Source: an uncultured Pseudomonadota bacterium | GTDB lineage: Bacteria > Myxococcota_A > UBA796 > SXON01 | Reading direction: 5' to 3' | DNA: 64,000 bases | Assembly (NCBI GenBank): GCA_903875225.1 | Contig: CAIQVJ010000112.1 | Coordinates: 186,001-250,000 of the forward strand | Part shown: positions 1-9,004 of the stretch, one piece after another | Layout: the number at the start of each line of letters is the position of its first letter | Position numbering within the stretch: position 1 is the first letter of the stretch | Translations under genes and position numbers: made by a program | Notes under the pieces: model-generated | What the model was told of the DNA's origin: nothing | Databases searched by the model: none | Seen by the model: only the letters and a program-made list of their open reading frames with translations

Positions 1-2574
1 GTCCCCCACGCAGAGGAGCCGCTCCGCTGCGTCGAGCGAGTCGATGTACCCGTCGGAGACCTCCCCGGTCCAGCTCCGCGCGATTCCCCGGTGCAGGAGG
101 ACCACCGCGGCGCCGATCGGGTCGTGGTGCTCGGAGATGCCCTGCCAGAGCGCATCGTGGACCTTCATGGCGCGGGCCCTGCGCCCGAGCGCGACGTTCC
201 AGACCACGTCCATCGCCACCACCCGCGGCTCGGCGGGCGCCGCCGCGCGCCAGAGCGTGTGGATGCGCAACATGGGCCCGTTGTCGCTGGTGAAGTGCAG
301 GTCGTGCAGCCGCTCGAACACGCGCGCGAGCCGCCGGTCCGGGCGGGGCGGGGGCGGCTGGTCCCGCCAGACGCGCCAGAACGCGACCACGTCCTGCAGC
401 AGGCCCCGCACCCCATCGTGCAGCGGGCGCCCGAGGCTGGCCGCCACGCGCCGGTATGCGCGCACTGCGGGGACGATCTGCCCGGTGCGAAAGGCGAACT
501 CGGCCTCGGCCTCGGCCCGATCCGCGGCGGAGAGCGCGGGCTCGGCGCCGATGCGGGTGAGCAGGGCCGATGCGGTGTCCATGTCGCGGGCCAGCACCGC
601 CACGTGGAACGTCTCCAGGACCCGCGAGGGCGAGGTGGCGTCCGGGTCGGCACGCAACAGCTCCAACGCCACCGCGGGGTCCAGCGGCAGGGCCACGGCC
701 ACCGCGGCGTCGATGACCTCGGCCAGGCGCTCGAGATCCGCCCCCAGGCAGGCGTAGCGGGCCACGAGCAGCGGGTCGGCAGCGGCATCCAGACGCCCGG
801 CGGCCTCGCGCGCGAACTGGCGCACCTCCGACTCCGTCGCCGGTCCCGGCGACCTCGGGACCACCTGGGTACCCGTCCAGAGCGCCGCCCCGCTGGCCTC
901 GGCCTCCAGCGCGGCGTCCTCGACAACACTCTCGGCGAGGCCCGCCGCGATGGCGAGGCGCGGCCCATAAGGCAAGCCGAGCGCGACGGCCCGCCGCAGC
1001 AGCGCGGCCTCAGCGGGGTCGAGCCACTCCAGGTCCACGGGCGGGAGCTCCCCCGAGGGGACCTCGATCTCCCGGGAGAGGCCATGGGGCGCGCCTGGGG
1101 CGGCGGAGCCGAGCACCACGACCCCAGGGAGCCCGAGCCCGGCGAAGAATCGTCGGCTGGAGCCGTCGACCCGGTCGAGCCCTTCGACGAGCAGCAGGAG
1201 CGGACGCGGGCAGGAGGCGCAGAATGCGCGGAGCGCGAGGTCCAGCTCCGCGGCGACGGCTGCGAGGGTGAACCGGCTCTCCGCCCCCGGACCACTGGCC
1301 GGGCCGGAGGCGACGGGGCCGTCCGTCGGGGAGGCCCTGTCGACGTCCAGCCAGGCGCGCGCCGAGGGAGACGCGGCGAGCAACACACGACCCCGTGGGC
1401 CGAGCTCGCAGGCGATACGCCCCAGCTCGACGTCCGGAACGCCATCGGCCGCGTGGCTCGCGAGCGCGAGGGCCCCGGAGAGCGGCTCGTCCGGGCTGCC
1501 CCAGCCGGCGCGCGCCCACAGCGCCGTGCCTCCGCGCTCCGCCCAGGCGCGATGGACCATGCCCAGCGCGAGCCCCACCACCTGCGGCTCCCCCACGAGC
1601 GCGGTCGCCTGGCCCGACTCCAGCAGTCCGAGCGCCCGCTCGACGAGATCTGCAGGGGGGTCGGGAGGGGGCCGCAGGGGCTGGGGGACGTCCTCCCGTC
1701 CGCGAAGGTACCGCGCGAGGGCGAGCCAGCCTGCGCGGGCGTCTGCCAACTCCGCGTAGAGCCCCGCCTCCACGAGGCGGTCCAGCACGGGGTCCAGCAG
1801 GGCCCGGCGCGCCGGGAGCGCCGTTCCCGGGTCGTCGCGCGGGGCGAAGTGCGGGTCACGGGGGGCACCGGCCTCGAAGAGCTGGCGCTGGGTGAACGGG
1901 CGCGAGCCCGAGAGGCACTCGTGCAGCATCACCCACACCGCGAAGCAGTCCGTGCGGGGGGTCGGCGCGCCACCGTGGAACAGGGTGGGGTGCATGTAGG
2001 CGGGCGTCCCGGGGAACACCCCCGCGACGCCGTACAGGTGGTGGAGGCGTGCCCGCCCGAAATCGGCCAGGCGCGCCTGCCCGCCGTGCATCAGCACGTT
2101 CTCGGGCTTGACGTCCCCGTGGGCGAACCCGCCGCGGTGCATCGCGTCGAGGGCGGCGAACACCTGCATGCCGATGCGCGCGACCTCCACGGGCTCCAGG
2201 GGCGCCGGCGCCGCGCGAACCGCTGTCAGGGTCCGGCGCCCGGGGACCGCGCCCGAACGCTCCAGGCGGGCGCGCAGATCCTCGCCGGCGACGTACTCGA
2301 GGGCCAGCCACGGCGTGTTGTCGTCGAGGAGCCCCGCGTCGATCAGGCGCAGCAGGTTCGGATGCCGGTTTCGCAGGGCGACCGCGGCCTCCTTGCGAAA
2401 CTCCTCTCGCGAGGCCCGGACCACGGGGTAGAACTTGATCGCGACCGGATCGAGCCCGGGCGCGCGGGCCTCTCCGGGCGCAACCGGCTCGGCGTACCAG
2501 ACCGAACCACCGCCTCCCTCGCCGAGAGGGCGTCGTGCGATCCAGCGCCCGACCCGGGTGCCTTGCCGGCTCAC
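1..2574 (-). CDS. Ser/Thr protein kinase fused to an AAA-like module (3' end outside window)
   Basis: The frame is open from a GTG at 2574 to the left edge (858 codons), so the C-terminus is missing. The kinase domain fills about residues 8-270: glycine loop GEGGGGSVW (18-26), VAIK lysine 47, catalytic loop HGDVKPEN (152-159) and DFG (171-173), all consistent with an active eukaryotic-type kinase. The remainder resembles the ATPase/helical regions seen behind such kinases: a Walker-B-like LLLLVEGLDRVD lies near residue 459, but the expected Walker A appears as LVGEPQVVG and lacks GKT. The GTG overlaps the stop of the upstream oxidoreductase gene (GTGA), so translation is probably coupled. The substrate is unknown. 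The frame reads clean protein while the long antisense frame here is Arg/Gly-rich, which supports this strand. Confidence 0.85.
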   Translation of the reverse strand, partial: MSRQGTRVGRWIARRPLGEGGGGSVWYAEPVAPGEARAPGLDPVAIKFYPVVRASREEFRKEAAVALRNRHPNLLRLIDAGLLDDNTPWLALEYVAGEDLRARLERSGAVPGRRTLTAVRAAPAPLEPVEVARIGMQVFAALDAMHRGGFAHGDVKPENVLMHGGQARLADFGRARLHHLYGVAGVFPGTPAYMHPTLFHGGAPTPRTDCFAVWVMLHECLSGSRPFTQRQLFEAGAPRDPHFAPRDDPGTALPARRALLDPVLDRLVEAGLYAELADARAGWLALARYLRGREDVPQPLRPPPDPPADLVERALGLLESGQATALVGEPQVVGLALGMVHRAWAERGGTALWARAGWGSPDEPLSGALALASHAADGVPDVELGRIACELGPRGRVLLAASPSARAWLDVDRASPTDGPVASGPASGPGAESRFTLAAVAAELDLALRAFCASCPRPLLLLVEGLDRVDGSSRRFFAGLGLPGVVVLGSAAPGAPHGLSREIEVPSGELPPVDLEWLDPAEAALLRRAVALGLPYGPRLAIAAGLAESVVEDAALEAEASGAALWTGTQVVPRSPGPATESEVRQFAREAAGRLDAAADPLLVARYACLGADLERLAEVIDAAVAVALPLDPAVALELLRADPDATSPSRVLETFHVAVLARDMDTASALLTRIGAEPALSAADRAEAEAEFAFRTGQIVPAVRAYRRVAASLGRPLHDGVRGLLQDVVAFWRVWRDQPPPPRPDRRLARVFERLHDLHFTSDNGPMLRIHTLWRAAAPAEPRVVAMDVVWNVALGRRARAMKVHDALWQGISEHHDPIGAAVVLLHRGIARSWTGEVSDGYIDSLDAAERLLCVGD

Positions 2575-5087
2575 CCGGGCGCACCGGACCGGGCCATCGG
2601 GTCGAGCCCCCCATACCAGCTCGCGTCCGGGAGGACGGGGATCGGCGCAGGCACGTGATCGGGCAGCACGTGGCCGGTGGCGGTGGTCCAGGCCGCACGG
2701 GCCGCGCGCATCGCGGAGATGCAGGCGCCCTCCATGCAGATCACGTCGAGGCCGTTCCTCGTCCAGTCCCCGGCGGGGAAGACCCGCGTCGTCTCCTCCA
2801 GCGGGAGCCCGGACACCGGGCGCCGGGGCCAGTCGCCGACCCCGGGGTTGAACATCCGGTTCCGCCGGTTGGCGTTGCGCATCACCACCCAGCGCACCTC
2901 GCGCAAGAGGTCCGGCGACGGTGCGACCAGCGCGGCACGGTCGAGCCCCCGGGGATCGACGAGGCGCGCGTAGTAGGCGAACTGCCGCACGGCGCGCGGG
3001 CCGAGCGCATGACAATGCGAGAGCTGGTGGAGAAACCCCCACATCAACCACCGGGACGCCACGAACCAGTCCTCGATCGACCGGGGGTCGTCGAGCTGCG
3101 CGTCGGTCCACGTGCCGTCCGCAACACGCGCCTGCCAGGTCTTCGAGTCGTCATGCGGCCAACTCCGGGCGTCTACCGACTGGAACTTCGCGGGATCACT
3201 GACGAGTGCGCGAATTGCCTCCTTGGCCTCCCGGGGCCAACCGAACGCGTCCTCCCGGTCCGAACAGGCCCAGAGATCCGAGTATCCGCCGCAGCTCTCG
3301 AGGATCGAGCCCGAAAACTTCCCGTCCCCGAAGGGGTCCTGCACGGAGAGCTCCTGCGGCGACCAGAGCCCGCAGCGAAAGTCGGCGAGCAGGCAGAACG
3401 GGCCTTCGAGGCCCGTGATCGCTGCGTTCTTCAGCCCCTCGAACGCCGCCGGGGCGTACACGATGGGCTCGCGCGTCCAGATCAGGAGCTCGGTCGAGAT
3501 CGTCGCCAGCGAGGCCAGCGGGGCAAGCTGGCGCCTTGCCTTGTCATACACCTGCGGGCGCTCGGGCGAAGCGCGGAGCACGTCCGCCAGCAACGCAGGC
3601 GGCATCGCGCCCACGAAGGCATCGAAGACACCCGTGTCCTTGAGGTTGTCCGGGTCGATCTGCGGCCGCATGTCGGGCTGGTGCGGGTAGCCGAGATCGT
3701 GGCCCGCGCTGCGTTGTCCGTGCCCGATGACGTCGCCCACGATGAGCGAGACCCGCCCGTCCGGCTCGTCGGTCACGCAGGCCACTCGTCCTTCGTGCAG
3801 CGTGAGCGTGACGTGGGGGAGGCGCGCCCCCATCGCCTTCAGGTTGTTCCAGAGCCGGAGCCAGAGCCGCTGGATCTTCCCGCCGTCGGCCGACCACACG
3901 CGCGAGGCCCGGGGATCGAGGAAGCAGAACGCCAGCGAGCGCACGGCCTGCGCGGCGTCGAAGCTGTACGGCGAGGCGAAGGTCGCGTCGGGCGCAAACC
4001 GGAAGTGCAGGGTGCGCCAGACCGGGTACTTCCCGAGCGAGAGGCGCGTGGCTGCCGCCGGGAGCTCGTCCAGGATCGTGTGCAGCGCGCCCCAGACGGC
4101 CGCGCAGTCGGCGACCAGCCCGGGCGCGGGGTCGGGCACGCCGGGTCCACCCGGCTGGTCCGTCATCACGCTCATCAGCCGCCGCAGCGCACCGACCTCC
4201 CGCAGACCGTCCCGCACCAGATCGAGGCCCTCCTTCAGCACCTCCATCGCCGGTCCCAGGTAGATCGCCGCGGGGAGCGCCTTGCCGTCGATCCGATCGA
4301 GGATCGCCGCCCCTCGGGTCTTCATCAGGGCCTCGGCCCAGGTGTCGTACTCCACGTCGTAGAGCGGCTTTTCGACGCCGTCGATCGTGACCGTCTCGGT
4401 CTCGGGGTTGATCCTGCGCGCCTCCAGCGCGGCGGCGATCAGCGTGAGGCGCATCTCCAGATCCACCTCGTCCGCGAACAGCAGGTCGGAGAACGCGAGC
4501 AGCTTCATGCCGTCCGTGGCCTCGCCGAACAGGAGCTCGAAAAACGCGAAGACCGGCCGCATCCACGCGGTGCCACGCAGGCGGAACAGCGCCTGTGTGA
4601 CCGAGCGGGTCGCCGTCTCCGGCTCGTCCGGATCACAAAGGCCCATCAGCCCGATGCTCGGCCCACCCGGGGACGGGTCGTCGAGCAGGCCCTGGAAGGT
4701 GGCGATCACGCCGGCGCCCCCGGGCGGGCGCATCATCCCGCTCATGTCCGGACCCTCGCCCAGGTTCATGAGCATGCGGCGAACGTTCGGGTAGCCCCAG
4801 ATCACGTGGTAGCCGTGGGGCACCGTGCCGCGCACGGGCAGCGCCGGGCCGTAGAACGGGTGGCGGTGCAGGTTGTCCGCGTCCGTCGGCCCGTTGTAGC
4901 TCCGGCTCATCGCCTTTCCCCCGAGCCCGTTCCCCACGCTGCCCTCATCCGGGATCAGGGGCGCGACGAACAGGATCTCGATCGGCTCTGCCGTCTGGTC
5001 GTGGGCCCGACGTTCCTCGATCTCCAGCAGGTGGAAGACCGTCGAGAGCCCCGCGACACCGCCCCCAGCCACTGCGATGCGCTTCAT
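2571..5087 (-). CDS. large FAD-dependent oxidoreductase, amine-oxidase/desaturase type
   Basis: The product has 838 residues. It starts with a classic dinucleotide-binding fold (IAVAGGGVAGLSTVFHLLE, residues 4-22) and ends with a second FAD contact, FPAGDWTRNGLDVICMEGA (about 770-788), the arrangement of flavin amine oxidases and phytoene/zeta-carotene desaturases. It is much longer than the usual 450-550 residues because of a long middle segment I cannot assign. The ATG at 5087 overlaps the exonuclease stop (ATGA), and an in-frame extension to 5321 would run through that gene with Arg-rich sequence, so it is rejected. The stop overlaps the downstream kinase start. The substrate cannot be deduced; no carotenoid or hopanoid genes are adjacent. 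Confidence 0.8.
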   Translation of the reverse strand: MKRIAVAGGGVAGLSTVFHLLEIEERRAHDQTAEPIEILFVAPLIPDEGSVGNGLGGKAMSRSYNGPTDADNLHRHPFYGPALPVRGTVPHGYHVIWGYPNVRRMLMNLGEGPDMSGMMRPPGGAGVIATFQGLLDDPSPGGPSIGLMGLCDPDEPETATRSVTQALFRLRGTAWMRPVFAFFELLFGEATDGMKLLAFSDLLFADEVDLEMRLTLIAAALEARRINPETETVTIDGVEKPLYDVEYDTWAEALMKTRGAAILDRIDGKALPAAIYLGPAMEVLKEGLDLVRDGLREVGALRRLMSVMTDQPGGPGVPDPAPGLVADCAAVWGALHTILDELPAAATRLSLGKYPVWRTLHFRFAPDATFASPYSFDAAQAVRSLAFCFLDPRASRVWSADGGKIQRLWLRLWNNLKAMGARLPHVTLTLHEGRVACVTDEPDGRVSLIVGDVIGHGQRSAGHDLGYPHQPDMRPQIDPDNLKDTGVFDAFVGAMPPALLADVLRASPERPQVYDKARRQLAPLASLATISTELLIWTREPIVYAPAAFEGLKNAAITGLEGPFCLLADFRCGLWSPQELSVQDPFGDGKFSGSILESCGGYSDLWACSDREDAFGWPREAKEAIRALVSDPAKFQSVDARSWPHDDSKTWQARVADGTWTDAQLDDPRSIEDWFVASRWLMWGFLHQLSHCHALGPRAVRQFAYYARLVDPRGLDRAALVAPSPDLLREVRWVVMRNANRRNRMFNPGVGDWPRRPVSGLPLEETTRVFPAGDWTRNGLDVICMEGACISAMRAARAAWTTATGHVLPDHVPAPIPVLPDASWYGGLDPMARSGAPG

Positions 5088-5857
5088 GACGAATACCCCA
5101 GCTCTACGGTGACCGGAGCGTGGTCGGAGAGCCCGGCCTCCCGCTCGATGTGGGCCGCGACGAGCGGCACGTCGGGCGTGGCGAGCACATAGTCGATGCG
5201 CCACCCGACATCGTTCTCGCGCGCGTTCCCCCGATTGGACCACCACGAATACGCGGACGACTCCGGGTTCAGCTCGCGGAAGGCGTCCCGCCAGCCAGCG
5301 CCGAGCAGCCGCGTGAACCATGCGCGCTCCTCAGGCAGGAATCCGCTGTTCTTTTGATTCGATCGCCAGTTTTTCAAATCGATAGGCTGGTGGGCGATGT
5401 TCAGGTCGCCGCACACCAGCGTGGGGCGACCGGAGCGCACGATGCCCTCGAACCACGGGAAGATGTGCTCGAGGAACTCCATCTTCCAGGCCTGCCGCTC
5501 CGGGCCGGAGGACCCCGACGGCAGGTACATGCTCCACACGTCCACCTCGGGGAGCGAGACGCACGTCGCCCGGCCCTCGGCGTCGGCACGTGCGTGCCCC
5601 GTTCCGCGTGAAAACTGCGGCAGGCGGCCCTTTCCGCCCTTCGCCCACACCGCCGTGCCCGCGTAGCCCTTCTGCGCCGCCGGGTGCCAGGCGACCTTCC
5701 AGCCGCGGGGCTTCCAGAGCGACGGGTGGAGGCTCTCCTCGTCGCACCGGATCTCCTGCAGGCACAACACATCCGGCTTCGCCTTCTTGAGCCAGGAGGA
5801 AAACCCCCGACGCTCGGCGGAGCGCAGCCCGTTCACGTTGAGCGTGGTCACCTTCAT
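5084..5857 (-). CDS. xth: exodeoxyribonuclease III
   Basis: The 257-residue product has the family's normal length. Exonuclease III is a DNA repair enzyme of the endonuclease/exonuclease/phosphatase superfamily: it cuts at abasic sites and digests 3' ends, using a metal ion. Visible motifs are LNVNGLRS (Asn7), LQEIRC (metal ligand Glu35), CGDLNIAH, the DNA-binding NRGNARENDVGWRIDYVL block and the terminal LSDHAPV with the catalytic Asp-His. The ATG at 5857 faces the HEAT-repeat gene across about 30 bp. It is the first gene of a three-gene overlapping run with the FAD oxidoreductase and the kinase. Confidence 0.95.
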   Translation of the reverse strand: MKVTTLNVNGLRSAERRGFSSWLKKAKPDVLCLQEIRCDEESLHPSLWKPRGWKVAWHPAAQKGYAGTAVWAKGGKGRLPQFSRGTGHARADAEGRATCVSLPEVDVWSMYLPSGSSGPERQAWKMEFLEHIFPWFEGIVRSGRPTLVCGDLNIAHQPIDLKNWRSNQKNSGFLPEERAWFTRLLGAGWRDAFRELNPESSAYSWWSNRGNARENDVGWRIDYVLATPDVPLVAAHIEREAGLSDHAPVTVELGYSS

Positions 5858-5888
5858 CTTCCACTTCCCGGTGCAGGTCGGGAGTGTA

Positions 5889-7040
5889 ATGGGTTCGCGC
5901 GTTTCTGATTATGCGGCACCCATGGCCCATGCGACCGATTCTCTGCGCGCCACCTTTTCGGCGTTGGTCGCCGGGCGACTCCTGGGAGGGGGGGCCGATC
6001 CGGTCGCGCTCACCCGCATGGTCCGGCATGGGAGCGAGGCGCAGGCGGTCGTGGCCCTCGGGCGACTGGGGCGGCTACCCGAGGAGAAAGCCCGGCTGTT
6101 CGTCGAGGAACGACTGGCCGACGAGCGGGCTGCCCTGCGTCGGGCGGCGGCGCGAGCGCTGGCGCTTCGGGGGGAAGGAGCATCGCTGCCTGCGCTGCAT
6201 GCGGCTACCGACCGCACCGACGAGGGCTCGGTATGCCTGGCAGTGGCCCGGGTGCGGTGCGGTGCGGACAGGGCGACGGAGGCCGCGCGGCTCGCGGAGC
6301 GGGACAGGCGCGTCTACCACACCGAAGGGGGCGTCCGCCGGACCGCCTTCGACGTGCCGCCGCTCCCCGAACGCCTGCTGCTGGCGCTCGATCAGCCCGT
6401 GGACCCGTTCGACACGCTCAACGAGCGGCTGCGCACCGCGGGGAGGCGTGAACAACACGTCCTCTTCAACGCGCTGGGCATCGGGGGCGATCCCCGCGCC
6501 TTCCCGCTGCTGGTGGACGCGCTGCGGGCCACCGACGTGGACCCGGGCAGGGGGTTCACCCAGCGCCGTCTCTCGGCCACCGCGATCGGGCGCCTCGGCC
6601 TCCGGGCGGCCACCCCGGTGCTGCTGCGCGCGCTGCAGGACGAAGCGCTCGACTTCGAGGGCCGACCCGGCGCCGGCATGGGCATCCAGTACCCGGTGCG
6701 CACGAACCTCTTGTGGGCGCTCGGCGAGGTGGCCGACCCGGCGGCGATCCCCACGCTGATCTCCTACCTCGGCAACACGTCGGGCTCGGCGTTCGGTGGG
6801 TTCTACCTCGCAGCGATGGACGCGCTGTACAAGCTCGGGGAGCGCGCCGCACCCGCGCTGCGGGCCGTGCTCCAGTCCGGCCCGGACACCGATGCCGCCC
6901 ATGCCCTCGGGGTGCTGGTGGCGCTCGGGGAGGAACCCACCCCCTGGCGGAACGACCGGCGGGCGGGTGTGGCCGGGCTCGCGAAGCGGGCGGCTCTCGA
7001 CCCTTCCCGCGCCATCGCCCCCGCAGTCGACCGCCGCTGA
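5889..7040 (+). CDS. HEAT-repeat protein
   Basis: The 383-residue protein is built of helical repeats. Typical repeat cores are visible, such as ALGRLGRLPEEKARLFVEERL, AIGRLGLRAATPVLLRAL and LWALGEVADPAAIPTLISYL, with the Asp/Pro turn and Ala/Leu helices of HEAT/PBS-lyase repeats. Such proteins act as binding scaffolds; no enzyme motif is visible. The ATG at 5889 is the first in-frame start clear of the divergent exonuclease gene, and an ATG at 5922 is an alternative. It is followed within 10 bp by the DUF309 gene, so the two probably share a transcript. Confidence 0.75.
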   Translation: MGSRVSDYAAPMAHATDSLRATFSALVAGRLLGGGADPVALTRMVRHGSEAQAVVALGRLGRLPEEKARLFVEERLADERAALRRAAARALALRGEGASLPALHAATDRTDEGSVCLAVARVRCGADRATEAARLAERDRRVYHTEGGVRRTAFDVPPLPERLLLALDQPVDPFDTLNERLRTAGRREQHVLFNALGIGGDPRAFPLLVDALRATDVDPGRGFTQRRLSATAIGRLGLRAATPVLLRALQDEALDFEGRPGAGMGIQYPVRTNLLWALGEVADPAAIPTLISYLGNTSGSAFGGFYLAAMDALYKLGERAAPALRAVLQSGPDTDAAHALGVLVALGEEPTPWRNDRRAGVAGLAKRAALDPSRAIAPAVDRR

Positions 7041-7049
7041 AGGATGCCC

Positions 7050-7466
7050 ATGGCCCACCCCTCTGATGACCCCCGCTTCCACGAGGCGCTCGCCCACTTC
7101 AACGACGGGCGGTACTTCCAGGCCCACGAGGTGTGGGAGGCGCTGTGGCACCACCTGCCGAAGCAGAAGCCGGAGCCTGCCGGAGGGGATCGCCTGTTCG
7201 TGCAGGGGCTGATCCAGCTCGCCGTGAGCCTCGAGCACTGGAGGCGGGGAAACCCCCGCGGTGCGCGTGGCCAGTGGGAAAAGTCACGGGCAAAGCTGGC
7301 CCCCTGCCCCGCCTGGCGCGACGGGATCGATCTGGGCGCCGTGTTGGCGGCGACGGAGGCGTTCTACGCCGCCCGCGACCTGTCGGCCGCCGAAGCCGCC
7401 CAGCGCGCGGGCACCTGGCTCGCCCCGGGTCCCGAGCCCTACCCCCGGATCCACCCGAGCCCCTGA
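7050..7466 (+). CDS. DUF309 family protein
   Basis: This 138-residue protein carries the DUF309 signature: HFNDGRYFQAHEVWEALWH near the start, then LFVQGLIQLAVSLEHWRRGN. The family is small, all-helical and of unknown biochemical role, with conserved His and Glu residues that could bind metal. The ATG at 7050 is preferred over the one at 7044 because AAGGA lies five bases before it. It overlaps a hairpin whose arms include its stop codon and converges with the uridine kinase gene 15 bp away. Confidence 0.85.
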   Translation: MAHPSDDPRFHEALAHFNDGRYFQAHEVWEALWHHLPKQKPEPAGGDRLFVQGLIQLAVSLEHWRRGNPRGARGQWEKSRAKLAPCPAWRDGIDLGAVLAATEAFYAARDLSAAEAAQRAGTWLAPGPEPYPRIHPSP

Positions 7467-7489
7467 CCGATACCCACCCGCTCAGGGGC
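7459..7489. terminator. hairpin spanning the stop codons of two convergent genes
   Basis: Perfect 8-bp arms GCCCCTGA and TCAGGGGC are separated by 15 bases. The TGA of the DUF309 gene and the TGA (as TCA) of the uridine kinase gene form the arm ends. There is no T tract, so intrinsic termination is only a possibility. Confidence 0.35.
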
Positions 7490-8072
7490 GCCGGCTCGCG
7501 CTGGCTGCGACCAGCCGCTCGACCTCGATCGCCGTGCTTTTCATGCCGTCGAGGACGAGCATCGCGCGCGCCTCGCAGGGCGCGACGAACTGCTCGTGCA
7601 TCGGACGCACGGTCCCCATGTACTGCGCGGCGACGCTCACCACCGAGCGGTCGCGCTCCACGCAGTCCCGAAGCATCCGCCGCAGGAGCCGCACGTCGTC
7701 TGGACAGGCCACGTACACGCTGAGATCGCAGCGCGCGACGAGATCGGGATCGGCCAGCGCAAGGATGCCCTCGACCACGATCACCGGGCACGGGTGCAGG
7801 TGCTCGGCGAGCGGCTGCCGTTGGTGCGTCCCGAAGTCGTAGACCGGCACGCTCACGGCCTCGCCCCGCAGGAGCGCGTCGAGGTGCTCGACCAGCAGGG
7901 ACGTCTCGAGCGCGTCCGGGTGGTCGAAGTTCACCTCGGTGGGCTCTGCATAATCCCGGTAGTACCTGTCGTGCGAGAGCAGGAGCGCCCCGGTGCGGGA
8001 GGCGAAGGCACGCGCGAGTGTGGTCTTGCCGGAGGCGGAGCCGCCGCCGATCACCAGGACGAGAGGACGCAT
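7482..8072 (-). CDS. udk: uridine kinase
   Basis: The 196-residue P-loop kinase matches the uridine/cytidine kinase family, which phosphorylates uridine or cytidine to the monophosphate in pyrimidine salvage. Seen here: Walker A GGGSASGKTT near the N-terminus, the SHDRYYRD stretch that holds the nucleoside-site Asp and Tyr, NFDHPDALETSLL, the PVYDF block, and VIVVEGILAL (Walker B). The C-terminal third departs from the textbook form (VAAQYMGTVRPMHEQFVAP), which is close to the family's usual VRPMHLEFVEP. The stop lies in the hairpin shared with the convergent DUF309 gene. Confidence 0.92.
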   Translation of the reverse strand: MRPLVLVIGGGSASGKTTLARAFASRTGALLLSHDRYYRDYAEPTEVNFDHPDALETSLLVEHLDALLRGEAVSVPVYDFGTHQRQPLAEHLHPCPVIVVEGILALADPDLVARCDLSVYVACPDDVRLLRRMLRDCVERDRSVVSVAAQYMGTVRPMHEQFVAPCEARAMLVLDGMKSTAIEVERLVAASASRRP

Positions 8073-8104
8073 GTGCGCCTGTTACCCGTTCGCGCCGCGC
8101 TCGC

Positions 8105-8914
8105 CTATTCGGCGTCTGCGCCGGTCGCGTGGTTCGCGGTGCCGTCCATGTAGTCGATGGTGCCCGCGATCACGGACTGCACGAGGAAGTCCTCGTCGAC
8201 GATCCCGTCGAGCACCGTGACGAGCTCACACCAGCTCGCGTTGTACCAGATGAGGTCCCCGTTCGGGTCCGGCACCCAGAGCTCGATGGTCCAGCCGTAC
8301 ACGAGGCCGTTCTTGTGGTCGTCCGACCAGCCCGGAGCCAGCTCATAGCTGCGGAACATCAAGGTGTCGGTGGGGGTGCCGTCCACGTCGATCGTGATCC
8401 ACCGGTAGTCCTTCCCGAGGCTGTACGGGATCACGACCGTGACGTTCTTCTTTTCGATGAAGTTGTCCGTGCGCATGTCCGCGCCCGCAACGAAGCTCTC
8501 GGCATCGCCCTCGCTGATGCTGCGCGACCAGGTCTGGTACGTCGGATCGGCGAAGCTCTGGTCGGCCTCGGGCACGATCGCAGCGTGCTGATCGAGCGAG
8601 CCGATCACCCGGTGCGTCACGGCGATGCCACTCTGCTTGGCGAGGTCGGGATCGCCGTCGTCCCCGCCGTCGTAGGGCATGTCCGCGACGTCCTCGGCTG
8701 CGATGTCCGCCAGACTGAAGCCATCCTGCTCGTCCACGTGGTCAAGCAGCCAGGCTGCCAGTTCGGTCGCCGTCTCCTCGGGGGCGTCCGCCTCGAAGTC
8801 CCGGAGCAGTGTGGCGGAGAGCTCGTCGACCGTCGCGGGCGCAGCGGGAGGGGGCTTGGCGCAGGCCGCGACCCCGCAGAGCAGGAAGAAACCGGGAGCG
8901 AGCAGGAGCTTCAT
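8105..8914 (-). CDS. lipoprotein of unknown function
   Basis: The 269-residue product begins MKLLLAPGFFLLCGVAACAK, a signal peptide with a lipobox (VAAC, Cys18), so the mature protein should be lipid-anchored. The rest is acidic and soluble, with no family I recognise; the segments PYSLGKDYRWITIDVDG and TIELWVPDPNGDLIWYNASW are the most distinctive. It ends 32 bp before uridine kinase on the same strand and may be cotranscribed with it. Its start faces the YeeE/YedE pair across a 90-bp divergent gap. Confidence 0.75.
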   Translation of the reverse strand: MKLLLAPGFFLLCGVAACAKPPPAAPATVDELSATLLRDFEADAPEETATELAAWLLDHVDEQDGFSLADIAAEDVADMPYDGGDDGDPDLAKQSGIAVTHRVIGSLDQHAAIVPEADQSFADPTYQTWSRSISEGDAESFVAGADMRTDNFIEKKNVTVVIPYSLGKDYRWITIDVDGTPTDTLMFRSYELAPGWSDDHKNGLVYGWTIELWVPDPNGDLIWYNASWCELVTVLDGIVDEDFLVQSVIAGTIDYMDGTANHATGADAE

Positions 8915-9004
8915 GGTGTGCCAGTGTACATCATCCCGGGGAGCCCGCGCGGCCCGGGTTCGATACGCAGGTCGGTGGGTCCCACGTCCTTCCAGGAGAC
9001 GTCC

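Noticed and set aside
91..2658. A long plus-strand frame antisense to the first kinase
   Set aside because: It is Arg/Gly/Glu filler without motifs, while the minus strand encodes clear kinase motifs.
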